A DNA stretch of 16,448 bases from an uncultured Opitutales bacterium. GTDB lineage: Bacteria > Verrucomicrobiota > Verrucomicrobiia > Opitutales > Intestinicryptomonadaceae. Positions within the stretch are counted from its first letter, which is position 1. The number at the start of each line of letters is the position of its first letter. Positions 7,741 to 14,172 of this stretch are shown here, one piece after another. The translations under genes and the position numbers were made by a program. The stretch spans positions 1-16,448 of the forward strand of contig URAK01000026.1 in the NCBI GenBank assembly GCA_900545705.1, read 5' to 3'. Under the pieces are notes generated by a model. It worked only from the letters and a program-made list of their open reading frames with translations. It was not told where the DNA came from and made no database searches.

Positions 7741-7885
7741 TATTCCCGAGCGCAAAACCCTAAGTTCGGCTACGCTAAGCACTTCCGAGCACAAAAACCT
7801 AAATGCGGTTTTATTAAATATTCTGGTGTAAACCCCTAAATTTGGCGTTATTAAATATTCCTACGCGCAAAACCCGAAATACTGA
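7741..7885. repeat. Degenerate direct repeats, about four units of 37-40 nt
   Basis: Four imperfect copies begin near 7741, 7781, 7819 and 7856. Each opens with TATTCC or a variant (ACTTCC, TATTCT), continues with a GCGCAAAACCC-like block, then a CCTAAATTTGG-like block (CCTAAGTTCGG, CCTAAATGCGG, CCTAAATTTGG, CCGAAATACTG), and the middle copies close with TTATTAAA. The copies differ too much for a CRISPR array and have no unique spacers. They look like an old tandem duplication or an intergenic repeat family. The central block is close to palindromic. Confidence 0.5.
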
Positions 7886-7905
7886 GTCTCCAATTTTTTC
7901 CGCGC

Positions 7906-7943
7906 AAAAAAAAATCCCAGAGAGTCGACTCCGGGATTTTTTT
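7906..7943 (-). terminator. Rho-independent terminator of oadA (bidirectional)
   Basis: An A-run followed by ATCCC pairs with GGGAT followed by a T-run, and an inner GAGTCGACTC palindrome extends the hairpin. On the minus strand it lies 17 nt beyond the oadA stop codon. Because both flanks are homopolymers it could also stop transcripts arriving from the recombinase operon on the plus strand. Confidence 0.85.
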
Positions 7944-7960
7944 CCTTTAAAGTAAGACTA

Positions 7961-9436
7961 TTAAAGAGGCTGAACTGTGACGTCTTTTGATTCGCCGTCG
8001 ATTGTAATGCGCAGCTTTTCCGGGGAAATTTTGCCCTTTTGAGCTTCCGCCTTTATCTTGTCCTCCGGCTTTTTAAGCTCAAAAGCCGAGCGCGGCTTTT
8101 TGTAGAGGTCTTCAAGCTGTTGCGGGAACATGGCGTAGATTACGCAGTGTTCGTCGTCGTCCTTTATTCCCTTTTCGCGCAGAGCCTTGCGGAGATCTTC
8201 CATTCCGGGCTTTTTGAGGTCGGCGGGGCGGCAGTCGATAGGATCTTTCTTTGACTTTTCCTGCGCGAGCTTGCGAACTTCCGGATCGACCGGCGCTGGA
8301 GTGCGCCCATAGTAGCCTAGGGCGATGTCCATAGCCTGCGGCGTAAACATCTTCCACCTGCCGAATTTTACGTTCATCATCGCCTGCGTTCCCACAATCT
8401 GTGAGGTGGGAGTGACGAGCGGTATCCAGCCGAGCTTTTCGCGCACATACGGTACTTCCGCAAAAACTTCGTCGAATTTATCCTCCATATTCTGCTCTTT
8501 TAGCTGCACGCGGAAGTTGGAGAGCATGCCGCCGGGAACCTGATATATGAGGGCGTCGGTATCGATAACCTCATTTTTAAGTGCGGTATAGAAGCCGAGT
8601 TTTTCGTATACGCCCTGGAAGTATTTCCTTAATTCGGCAAGTTTTTCAAGGTCGTAGTCGGGCTTGCGCGGATTGTTTTCGAGCATGGCGAGCATTCTCG
8701 CGGTGTCGGGCTGGCCGGTGCCGTTGGCGAAAGGCGAGATTGACGTATCGACGCAGTCCACGCCCGCGTCTATTGCCATGCAGTAAGTCGGCGCGCCCAT
8801 GCCCGCGGTCTCGTGCGTGTGCAATATTACCGGGATCTTTATGTTGGCCTTCAAGCCCTTGACAATTTCCGCCGCAACGTACGGGGCGATAAGCCCCGCC
8901 ATGTCTTTTAAAACTACGGCTGAGCAGCCCATTTCTTCAAGCTCGCAGCCCATGCGAACAAAGCTTTCTACCGTATGCACGGGGCTTCGCGTATAGCATA
9001 TTGTGCCGTGGGCCTCTTTGCCGGCTTTCTTTGCGGCGTTTATGGAACACTCCATATTGCGGGTGTCGTTGAGGGCGTCGAAAATCCTAAATATGTCCAT
9101 TCCGTGCTTGGCGGAGGCGCGGACAAACGCCTCTACGACGTCGTCCGGAAAATGCGAGTAGGCCACTATGTTCTGACCTCTAAAGAGCATCATATGCTTG
9201 GTTTTCGGGCAGGCTTTTTTCAGAGCGTCGAGCCTGTCGAAGGGGAATTCTCCCAAAAAGCGCAGGCCGGCGTCTATCGTGGCGCCGCCCCATGTTTCGA
9301 GGGCGTTGAAGCCTATGCTGTCGAGTATCGGGCACGCCGGAAGCATCATTGAAGTGGGCATGCGCGTTGCGGCGAGCGACTGGTGCCCGTCGCGCAGTAC
9401 TGTATTGTTGAAAACTACGGGTTTTATTTTTGCCAT
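7961..9436 (-). CDS. oadA: Biotin-dependent carboxyltransferase subunit (transcarboxylase 5S / OadA type)
   Basis: A cytosolic DRE-TIM-barrel carboxyltransferase that moves CO2 between oxaloacetate/pyruvate and carboxybiotin on a partner carrier. Seen: the metal-site motif VLRDGHQSLAATRM (13-26, Asp16), ETWGGATIDAGLRFL (47-61), FRGQN (85-89), GTICYTRSPVHTV (144-156), the carbamylated-Lys motif VLKDMAGL (175-182, Lys177), metal His206 and His208 in LHTHETAG, and VPGGMLSN plus VTPTSQIVGTQA further on. At 491 aa it stops after the conserved post-barrel domain with a tail like that of the transcarboxylase 5S subunit. It lacks the C-terminal biotinyl (MKM) domain of full-length OadA or pyruvate carboxylase. 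I chose the ATG at 9436, preceded by an AGGA ribosome site, over an upstream ATG at 9472. No carrier, biotin carboxylase or membrane decarboxylase subunit is nearby, so the exact reaction is open. Confidence 0.88.
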   Translation of the reverse strand: MAKIKPVVFNNTVLRDGHQSLAATRMPTSMMLPACPILDSIGFNALETWGGATIDAGLRFLGEFPFDRLDALKKACPKTKHMMLFRGQNIVAYSHFPDDVVEAFVRASAKHGMDIFRIFDALNDTRNMECSINAAKKAGKEAHGTICYTRSPVHTVESFVRMGCELEEMGCSAVVLKDMAGLIAPYVAAEIVKGLKANIKIPVILHTHETAGMGAPTYCMAIDAGVDCVDTSISPFANGTGQPDTARMLAMLENNPRKPDYDLEKLAELRKYFQGVYEKLGFYTALKNEVIDTDALIYQVPGGMLSNFRVQLKEQNMEDKFDEVFAEVPYVREKLGWIPLVTPTSQIVGTQAMMNVKFGRWKMFTPQAMDIALGYYGRTPAPVDPEVRKLAQEKSKKDPIDCRPADLKKPGMEDLRKALREKGIKDDDEHCVIYAMFPQQLEDLYKKPRSAFELKKPEDKIKAEAQKGKISPEKLRITIDGESKDVTVQPL

Positions 9437-9545
9437 ATTTCTTTGTCCTTCTATTCCTCCGACACCCCGCATGGAGGTTGCGACGTAATTTTTTAAAGTC
9501 CCGCCCGCATGACAAAGCTTGCAAAAGTTTAAAAAACTACCATCG

Positions 9546-9575
9546 GTTGTATCGGATAAATTTATATTGTGTAAA
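9546..9575 (-). promoter_or_regulatory. Weak candidate promoter for oadA
   Basis: On the minus strand TTTACA (9575-9570) lies 18 nt from TACAAC (9551-9546), which would give a leader of about 100 nt before the ATG. The match is modest. The same 9473-9617 region must also drive miaB on the plus strand, for which I see no convincing -35/-10 pair. Confidence 0.22.
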
Positions 9576-9617
9576 GTAGGATTGAATTTGTCCGCAATTT
9601 CAAGAAAATTTTTGTAA

Positions 9618-11006
9618 ATGAGAGTCTATCTTAGAACGTACGGCTGCCAGATGAACGAGCGCGATTCCGACCATATTGCGGCCGATTTTGCGGAGCGCGG
9701 CTGGGAACTGGCAGATTCCCCCGATTCCGCCGACGCGATAGTAGTCAATACATGCTCCGTGCGCGAACAGGCCGAATTAAAGGCGATAGGGCTTATCGGC
9801 AGGCTAATATCAAACCGCTTGGCAAACCCGCGCGGAGGTTTCCCGATTATCGGCGTGACAGGCTGCATGGCGCAGAATCTCGGCAAAAAAATAGTCTCCA
9901 AATTCCCGGAAATAGATTTTGTCGCCGGAACTTACAAGACGGCCTCCGTCCCCGACATTGTCGAGGAAATCGCCAAGAAAAGGCTTGCGGGGCAGTCCCA
10001 CCCCCCGATGCCGGAAACTATGGGCAGGCGCACTGCAAAATATTCGGCGGCGGCCGTGGATACGTCCGTGGATATGGAGGACTTTAAGAGAATCGACAAG
10101 CATCTTGAAGCACCTGCGAGCGAATTTGTATCTGTAATGCAGGGCTGCCAAATGAATTGTTCCTACTGCATAGTCCCGAAGGTAAGGGGCGCTCAGCGCT
10201 CGCGACCGGCGGCGGATATTATAAGGGAAATCAAGGCGCTCGCGGAGAGGGGTACAAAAGAGATAACGCTGCTCGGGCAGGTGGTGAACGCCTACGGGCG
10301 GGAGTTCCCCCAGACGGGAGGCGTTCCGAATTTCGTGCGTCTTTTGAGGGATATAAACGACATCGACGGAATTGAGCGCATAAGGTTTACGTCTCCGCAC
10401 CCGGCGTATTTTTCAGAGGCGCTGACGGACTCGTACGGTTCTCTCGAAAAGCTTTGCGAATACGTCCATCTGCCGCTGCAATCGGGCAGCGACGAAATTT
10501 TGAAAAAAATGAACAGGCCCTACAGAGTCGACGGCTTTTTGAAAATAGTGGACAGGCTCCGCCAGAGGGCGGGGAATATTTCAATATCCACCGACATAAT
10601 AGTCGGCTACCCGACTGAGACAGTCGAGGATTTCGAGCTTACCCGAAAAGTATTTAAGGAGGCGGCGTTTGACATGGCGTTCATATTTAAATACAGCCCG
10701 AGGGCCGGAACTAAAAGCGCGCTGATGCAAGACGATGTTCCCGAGGGCGAAAAGGAGCGCAGGAATTCCGAACTGCTTTTCGAGCTGGAAAAAACTTCGC
10801 GCGCGTATAACGACTCTTTTGTGGGTAGAGTGGAGGAAGTTCTCGTGGAGGGTGCCGCCCGCAGGGGGGAAAATATGCTCATGGGGCGCACGCGCACGCA
10901 CAGGAAGGCCGTATTTAAAGGCTCGCCGGATATGCTCGGGAAACTTGTGGACGTAAAGATAAACGCGGCTACAACAACCGCGCTTGAAGCCGAGATAGTA
11001 AAGTAG
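9618..11006 (+). CDS. miaB: tRNA-2-methylthio-N6-dimethylallyladenosine synthase
   Basis: MiaB is a radical-SAM methylthiotransferase that adds the 2-methylthio group to i6A37 in tRNAs reading codons that start with U. It carries two 4Fe-4S clusters. The N-terminal UPF0004 domain has its three cluster cysteines: Cys10 in TYGCQMNERDSD, Cys46 in VNTCSVREQAE and Cys83 in TGCMAQ. The radical-SAM motif is Cys177/Cys181/Cys184 in GCQMNCSYC. TSPHP (258-262), HLPLQSGS (284-291) and IVGYPTET (328-335) follow. A TRAM-like C-terminal segment begins near VEEVLVEGAARRGENMLMGR. The length (462 aa) is normal. One substitution is visible: the MiaB-typical LGQNVNAY reads LGQVVNAYG here. The start is ATG at 9618 with only a weak AAGA upstream. 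tRNA-Cys(GCA), also in this window, reads UGU/UGC codons, but whether it is a substrate here is unknown. Confidence 0.93.
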   Translation: MRVYLRTYGCQMNERDSDHIAADFAERGWELADSPDSADAIVVNTCSVREQAELKAIGLIGRLISNRLANPRGGFPIIGVTGCMAQNLGKKIVSKFPEIDFVAGTYKTASVPDIVEEIAKKRLAGQSHPPMPETMGRRTAKYSAAAVDTSVDMEDFKRIDKHLEAPASEFVSVMQGCQMNCSYCIVPKVRGAQRSRPAADIIREIKALAERGTKEITLLGQVVNAYGREFPQTGGVPNFVRLLRDINDIDGIERIRFTSPHPAYFSEALTDSYGSLEKLCEYVHLPLQSGSDEILKKMNRPYRVDGFLKIVDRLRQRAGNISISTDIIVGYPTETVEDFELTRKVFKEAAFDMAFIFKYSPRAGTKSALMQDDVPEGEKERRNSELLFELEKTSRAYNDSFVGRVEEVLVEGAARRGENMLMGRTRTHRKAVFKGSPDMLGKLVDVKINAATTTALEAEIVK

Positions 11007-11036
11007 CGTAAGTTTATCCATATTGGGCTGTATTTT

Positions 11037-11073
11037 GCGGCGGGAAAAACAGCTTCCGCTGTATTTGCGCCGC
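11037..11073 (+). other. Nested hairpin after miaB, possible terminator or 3' structure
   Basis: GCGGCG (11037-11042) pairs with CGCCGC (11068-11073). Inside it, ACAGC (11049-11053) pairs with GCTGT (11058-11062) around a TTCC loop. No T-run follows directly; the next is about 40 nt on (near 11113), after a second weak hairpin of GGCAA/TTGCC (11091-11104). This is a structured end for the miaB transcript rather than a textbook terminator. Confidence 0.35.
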
Positions 11074-11223
11074 GCCGCATAAGAGTTTCGGGCAATGGTT
11101 TGCCGGGGAAATTTTTTTTGATGTCTGGCGCGCTATTTGTGTGTACTCCAAATTTTAGATTTTCCGCCTGTTAAAACTGGCTGAATTGCGTTTTTTTACG
11201 CCTTTTTTCGAGTTCAACTTAAC

Positions 11224-11235
11224 TGTATATATACA
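11224..11235. promoter_or_regulatory. 12-bp palindrome, candidate operator
   Basis: TGTATATATACA is a perfect palindrome 6 nt upstream of a candidate -35 box. A related TTGTATAT half recurs at 11261-11268 across the candidate -10. The placement suits an activator or repressor site, for example of the GntR type (TGTATA...TATACA-like sites), but AT-rich palindromes arise easily. Confidence 0.35.
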
Positions 11236-11241
11236 AAAAAT

Positions 11242-11269
11242 TTGCTTTGTTTCTCCAGAATTGTATATC
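11242..11269 (+). promoter_or_regulatory. Candidate sigma-70 promoter for the secreted-protein gene
   Basis: TTGCTT (11242-11247) and TATATC (11264-11269) are 16 nt apart. Transcription would begin near 11276, giving a leader of about 39 nt that contains the AAGGA ribosome site. It is one of the better promoter matches in the window and indicates that the gene is transcribed separately from miaB. Confidence 0.45.
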
Positions 11270-11314
11270 TTTTTTTTCGTAAAAATTTTATCTACAATAC
11301 GCAAAAGGACAAAT

Positions 11315-12790
11315 ATGAATGTTTTTTTTAAAAGCCTGCCGCTAGTTGCGTCGCTTATTGCGGCCGAAATCGCCGCCGCCGAAACTATAAAGCCTGACGA
11401 TTTCAGGAATTTATACGGAATAGTATGGACTGGAACACCCAACCAAAATCTCGAATACGCCTGCCAAATGGGCTATACCCACGTATTCTACCAGGCCGGC
11501 ATGGAGAAAAATCCAAAGTCAAAAGGCTTAAAATTTTTTATAGAGTCGCCCGAATATTCCGTGTATCCCCGCCTAATCGACACTGAAAAGACATATTCTC
11601 CGGAGCAGATAAAATGGTGGGAGACCCACTGCTCGTTAATCAGCCTCGAAAAACCCTTCCCGTGGAATATAGCCCCGGGGTGGAGAATCGGAAAGAAATT
11701 TACGGCCACTTTGGATCTTCAGCAGAAGTCTGTAATAAAGGATATTGTCGCAAAAATAGTGGACAGGGTAAAGCGGATAGAGGCGAAAAACCCTGACTTC
11801 AAATTTGCCGGATTCGCCTGGGACGTTCCACAGCCTCCGGGAGATTTCTGGGACGGCCGCAAGGACGATTGGTTCGCCAACGGTTCCCAAGTGACTTTAA
11901 GCAGGTGGACAGGCAAGGATTCTGGGGTCAAGCACCCGGACGTTGTGCACGACTACCCGACGTATTCTCAGGGGCATATGGAATTTTACAGATACCTCTT
12001 TGAGCAAGTCCGCGAAAAAATCAATAAAGACGCAAAATTTATAGTGGAACCGAGCGCCCCCTACAAGCAGTGGGTGCAATATTTTGAGTGCCCGCCGTAC
12101 GATAAAATGGCGCCCGAAGAGAGAAAAAAGTATGAGGCCGACCTCATCGCAGTGGAGGGTGCGACAACGGGATTCGTGACGGACGAGCGCCTTTTTGCAA
12201 AAGGCACCGTAAAGCCTTCGCAAATGTGCTCCACCACCCCCAACGCCTACGAGGAGCCGATATCGCGCAAGATAGCGGCGCTCGCGGCGAAGAACGGAGC
12301 GTGGACGGCGTTTTTCGGCATGGCTGACGGCAACGGGCACACTCCGGGGTTAAAGATAATAACTCAGATTCCCGCGCGCTTGAAACTTGTAAAGGCAATC
12401 CCAGTGTGGGAAAACCTGCTGAACATTCCCCTCGAACAGAGAAAGTGGGACGGAGAGAGGTACGAGAGCCCCACGGCGCAAATATCGCCCGACGCCTACT
12501 CGGGGCTTCAGCCAAAGACCGACAAGCTGTTCTTCGTATTTTTGTCAATGGACGGCAAAGTGAAAATACCTGAAGGGTACGAACCCGGCCCTGTTTATCT
12601 TACAAACGAATTGTTTAAAGAGGTAAGGCCGCTGTACAAAAATCCAAATACGGCTTATAGAAAAACCCTGCAAGACGGCCGGACAATGAAAATAGAAAAT
12701 TCGACAATATCGCCGGCCGCCTCATACATCATAAATACCGGATACATTATGCATCTAAAAAAGAAGGAGGCGCCGAAGGCGGAAAAATAA
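11315..12790 (+). CDS. Secreted protein of unknown function, barrel-like (possibly glycoside-hydrolase-like)
   Basis: I do not recognise a named family. The 491-aa protein starts at ATG 11315, preceded by AAAGGA at good distance. It begins with a Sec signal peptide: Lys6, a hydrophobic core (8-17) and an AAA site, with cleavage likely after residue 22. The mature part alternates short hydrophobic strands with helices, as in a beta/alpha barrel: NLYGIVWTG (32-40), YTHVFYQAGM (54-63), FAGFAWDVP (164-172), KFIVEPSAPY (241-250), DLIAVEGATTGFVTD (276-290) and AWTAFFGMADGNG (329-341). Acidic residues at strand ends (Asp170, Glu245, Glu281, Asp290) resemble glycoside-hydrolase barrels, but no signature confirms this. 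It is rich in Trp and Tyr, which suits carbohydrate contacts. The C-terminus is Lys-rich. It is preceded by its own promoter and a palindrome. The anchored-protein gene follows 72 nt downstream with no clear terminator, so co-transcription is possible. Confidence 0.8.
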   Translation: MNVFFKSLPLVASLIAAEIAAAETIKPDDFRNLYGIVWTGTPNQNLEYACQMGYTHVFYQAGMEKNPKSKGLKFFIESPEYSVYPRLIDTEKTYSPEQIKWWETHCSLISLEKPFPWNIAPGWRIGKKFTATLDLQQKSVIKDIVAKIVDRVKRIEAKNPDFKFAGFAWDVPQPPGDFWDGRKDDWFANGSQVTLSRWTGKDSGVKHPDVVHDYPTYSQGHMEFYRYLFEQVREKINKDAKFIVEPSAPYKQWVQYFECPPYDKMAPEERKKYEADLIAVEGATTGFVTDERLFAKGTVKPSQMCSTTPNAYEEPISRKIAALAAKNGAWTAFFGMADGNGHTPGLKIITQIPARLKLVKAIPVWENLLNIPLEQRKWDGERYESPTAQISPDAYSGLQPKTDKLFFVFLSMDGKVKIPEGYEPGPVYLTNELFKEVRPLYKNPNTAYRKTLQDGRTMKIENSTISPAASYIINTGYIMHLKKKEAPKAEK

Positions 12791-12862
12791 AAAGCGGAAA
12801 GTATAGGAATATGTTGACATTGCGCCAATCGTCTAAAAAAATATTCCGATATTTTTATATAA

Positions 12863-14095
12863 ATGAAAAACTTTCCGCCAACCGACGGTTCTGACGACTC
12901 CCAAAATGAAGAGATAATATACGAGGAAGTGGTCGGGGGACCGTTTCCACCGAAAGGAGGCCGAATCCCCCCTATGGGCGGATTTGCGCCGCCACCTTTT
13001 GGCGGGTATGTAATCGAAGAGGAAATTATCGAGGAAATAGAGGAAGATCCGACTGAGGGCGGGGATTCTGAAAATGCAAAACAGCAAGAATCGTCTGTTT
13101 CGGAATCGAAAATAAGCGTAGAAAAAGCCAATGCGCCGAAAGAGCGCCCTGCGCCTCCAAGAGCCGCGCCAAAGCCAAAGCCGTATAAAGCTTTCAAGGC
13201 CGCGGTTAAGTCTAGACAGCAAAATGATTACGATAAAATACACCGCGAGAAAAAAACTTCAAAATTTATTCTGCCGTTAATTGCGCTCCTAATAATTGCC
13301 GGCTTTGGAGGGGGAATATATTACTCATTTAAAGACAGCGTATATTTTGCGTCGATATTTGCGCCGGAAGGCGGGAATGCCGCCGAAAAACCTGTTAAAA
13401 ACGGCGCGCTGACGCTCCATTTCTTGTCGGGCGACATAGATAAAATTGCGGGGGCTTTTTACTCCAAGCTTTCCAACCCCATTACGCTTGAAAATTTGCG
13501 CGATATAATAGTGACGGGCTCGATAAATTTTTCCGACGGCGAGCCCCCAAAGAATTTCTATTGCATAAAAAGGTACGATTCTGGGGCATTTATCAAAGTG
13601 GGCTCCGGAAAGGACGAAAAAACCTACCACGTAGCGAAAGACAATTCCGTATATCTGCTTGAAGAAGGAAGAATGGGCGGCAAGAAAACGCAGCTCGACT
13701 CCGATAAGGCGGCTTTGCTTCGCGCGCTCACCGAATGGGACGACATACTCTTTCAATCGGCATTCGCATTGGACCAGTACGACAAGCGCGGAAAGCCGAA
13801 GCTGGACTACCTGGGCGAGCGCAATTTCGACGGCAAGAAAATGGAGGCAATAGAAGCTTCCTACGGGGGGTCCGACAAGACTTTATTCTACTTCGACAAG
13901 GATTCCGGCATGCTAAAAGGCATAACTTTCCCGCTCGGAACGGAAGAAATGAGGATTTCCATGGGAGACTACGGGGACGCGGACGGAGTGTACAGGTTCC
14001 CGATGTCGCGGAAAATATATTTGGGAGACAAGAAGATAGCAGAGCTTAATACATCGTTTGTTTCGGTAAACAGGGGCTTGTTCTTCCCGATGTAG
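12863..14095 (+). CDS. Membrane-anchored protein with acidic Pro/Gly-rich N-terminus and LolA-like C-terminal domain
   Basis: A 410-aa protein without a named family. Residues 1-130 are low complexity: an acidic stretch (EEIIYEEVV, 16-24), a run of PPxGG-type repeats (25-48), a second acidic stretch (IEEEIIEEIEED, 51-62), and a Lys/Pro-rich part (88-130). One transmembrane segment (135-155, FILPLIALLIIAGFG) follows basic residues, which predicts N-in/C-out topology. Residues 180-410 read like the beta-rich lipoprotein-sorting (LolA/LolB-like) fold: LRDIIVTGSINF (212-223), KLDYLGERNFDGKKMEAIEA (313-332), LFYFDKDSGMLKGI (341-354), DYGDADGVYRFP (369-380), and a closing LNTSFVSVNRGLFF strand. That assignment is from pattern, not a database match. 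The ATG has no Shine-Dalgarno sequence. A TTGACA at 12814 lacks a well-placed -10. The function is unknown; a cytosolic tail linked to a periplasmic lipid- or lipoprotein-binding domain is the simplest reading. Confidence 0.82.
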   Translation: MKNFPPTDGSDDSQNEEIIYEEVVGGPFPPKGGRIPPMGGFAPPPFGGYVIEEEIIEEIEEDPTEGGDSENAKQQESSVSESKISVEKANAPKERPAPPRAAPKPKPYKAFKAAVKSRQQNDYDKIHREKKTSKFILPLIALLIIAGFGGGIYYSFKDSVYFASIFAPEGGNAAEKPVKNGALTLHFLSGDIDKIAGAFYSKLSNPITLENLRDIIVTGSINFSDGEPPKNFYCIKRYDSGAFIKVGSGKDEKTYHVAKDNSVYLLEEGRMGGKKTQLDSDKAALLRALTEWDDILFQSAFALDQYDKRGKPKLDYLGERNFDGKKMEAIEASYGGSDKTLFYFDKDSGMLKGITFPLGTEEMRISMGDYGDADGVYRFPMSRKIYLGDKKIAELNTSFVSVNRGLFFPM

Positions 14096-14121
14096 GGTCG
14101 CCAATAGTGTAAAAAATACTT

Positions 14122-14148
14122 TTGAGCGAATTTTAATTTGCATAAGAT
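14122..14148 (+). promoter_or_regulatory. Weak candidate promoter for prfA-prmC
   Basis: TTGAGC (14122-14127) and TAAGAT (14143-14148) have a 15-nt spacer, slightly short. Transcription would begin near 14155, 18 nt before the prfA ATG. A TAGAGG sequence in the leader (14159-14164) may be the ribosome site. Confidence 0.3.
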
Positions 14149-14172
14149 TGAATAATTTTAGAGGCTGCACAA

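Larger units (their letters stand above)
11007..11314. other. Intergenic region between miaB and the secreted-protein gene
   Basis: A 308-nt gap without a gene. Its first third holds a nested hairpin (11037-11073) and then a T-run near 11113. Its last third holds the promoter-like elements and palindrome upstream of the secreted-protein gene. An in-frame ATG at 11186 extends the downstream reading frame but is not a credible start. Confidence 0.6.

Noticed and set aside
7741..7885. Repeat units as a CRISPR array
   Set aside because: The copies are too divergent, directly adjacent without unique spacers, and no cas gene is present.
9437..9472. Upstream ATG that would extend OadA by 12 residues
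   Set aside because: The internal ATG at 9436 has an AGGA ribosome site, which lies within the supposed extension, and gives the expected start close to the first barrel strand.
12814..12847. TTGACA with TATTCC as a promoter for the anchored-protein gene
   Set aside because: The -35 is perfect but the spacer is 22 nt, and the alternatives at proper spacing do not resemble a -10 box.
12655..13197. Minus-strand 180-codon open frame over the gap and the start of the anchored-protein gene
   Set aside because: It is antisense to two plus-strand genes. Its PPxGG runs are the complement of those in the sense gene, and no start signal is seen.
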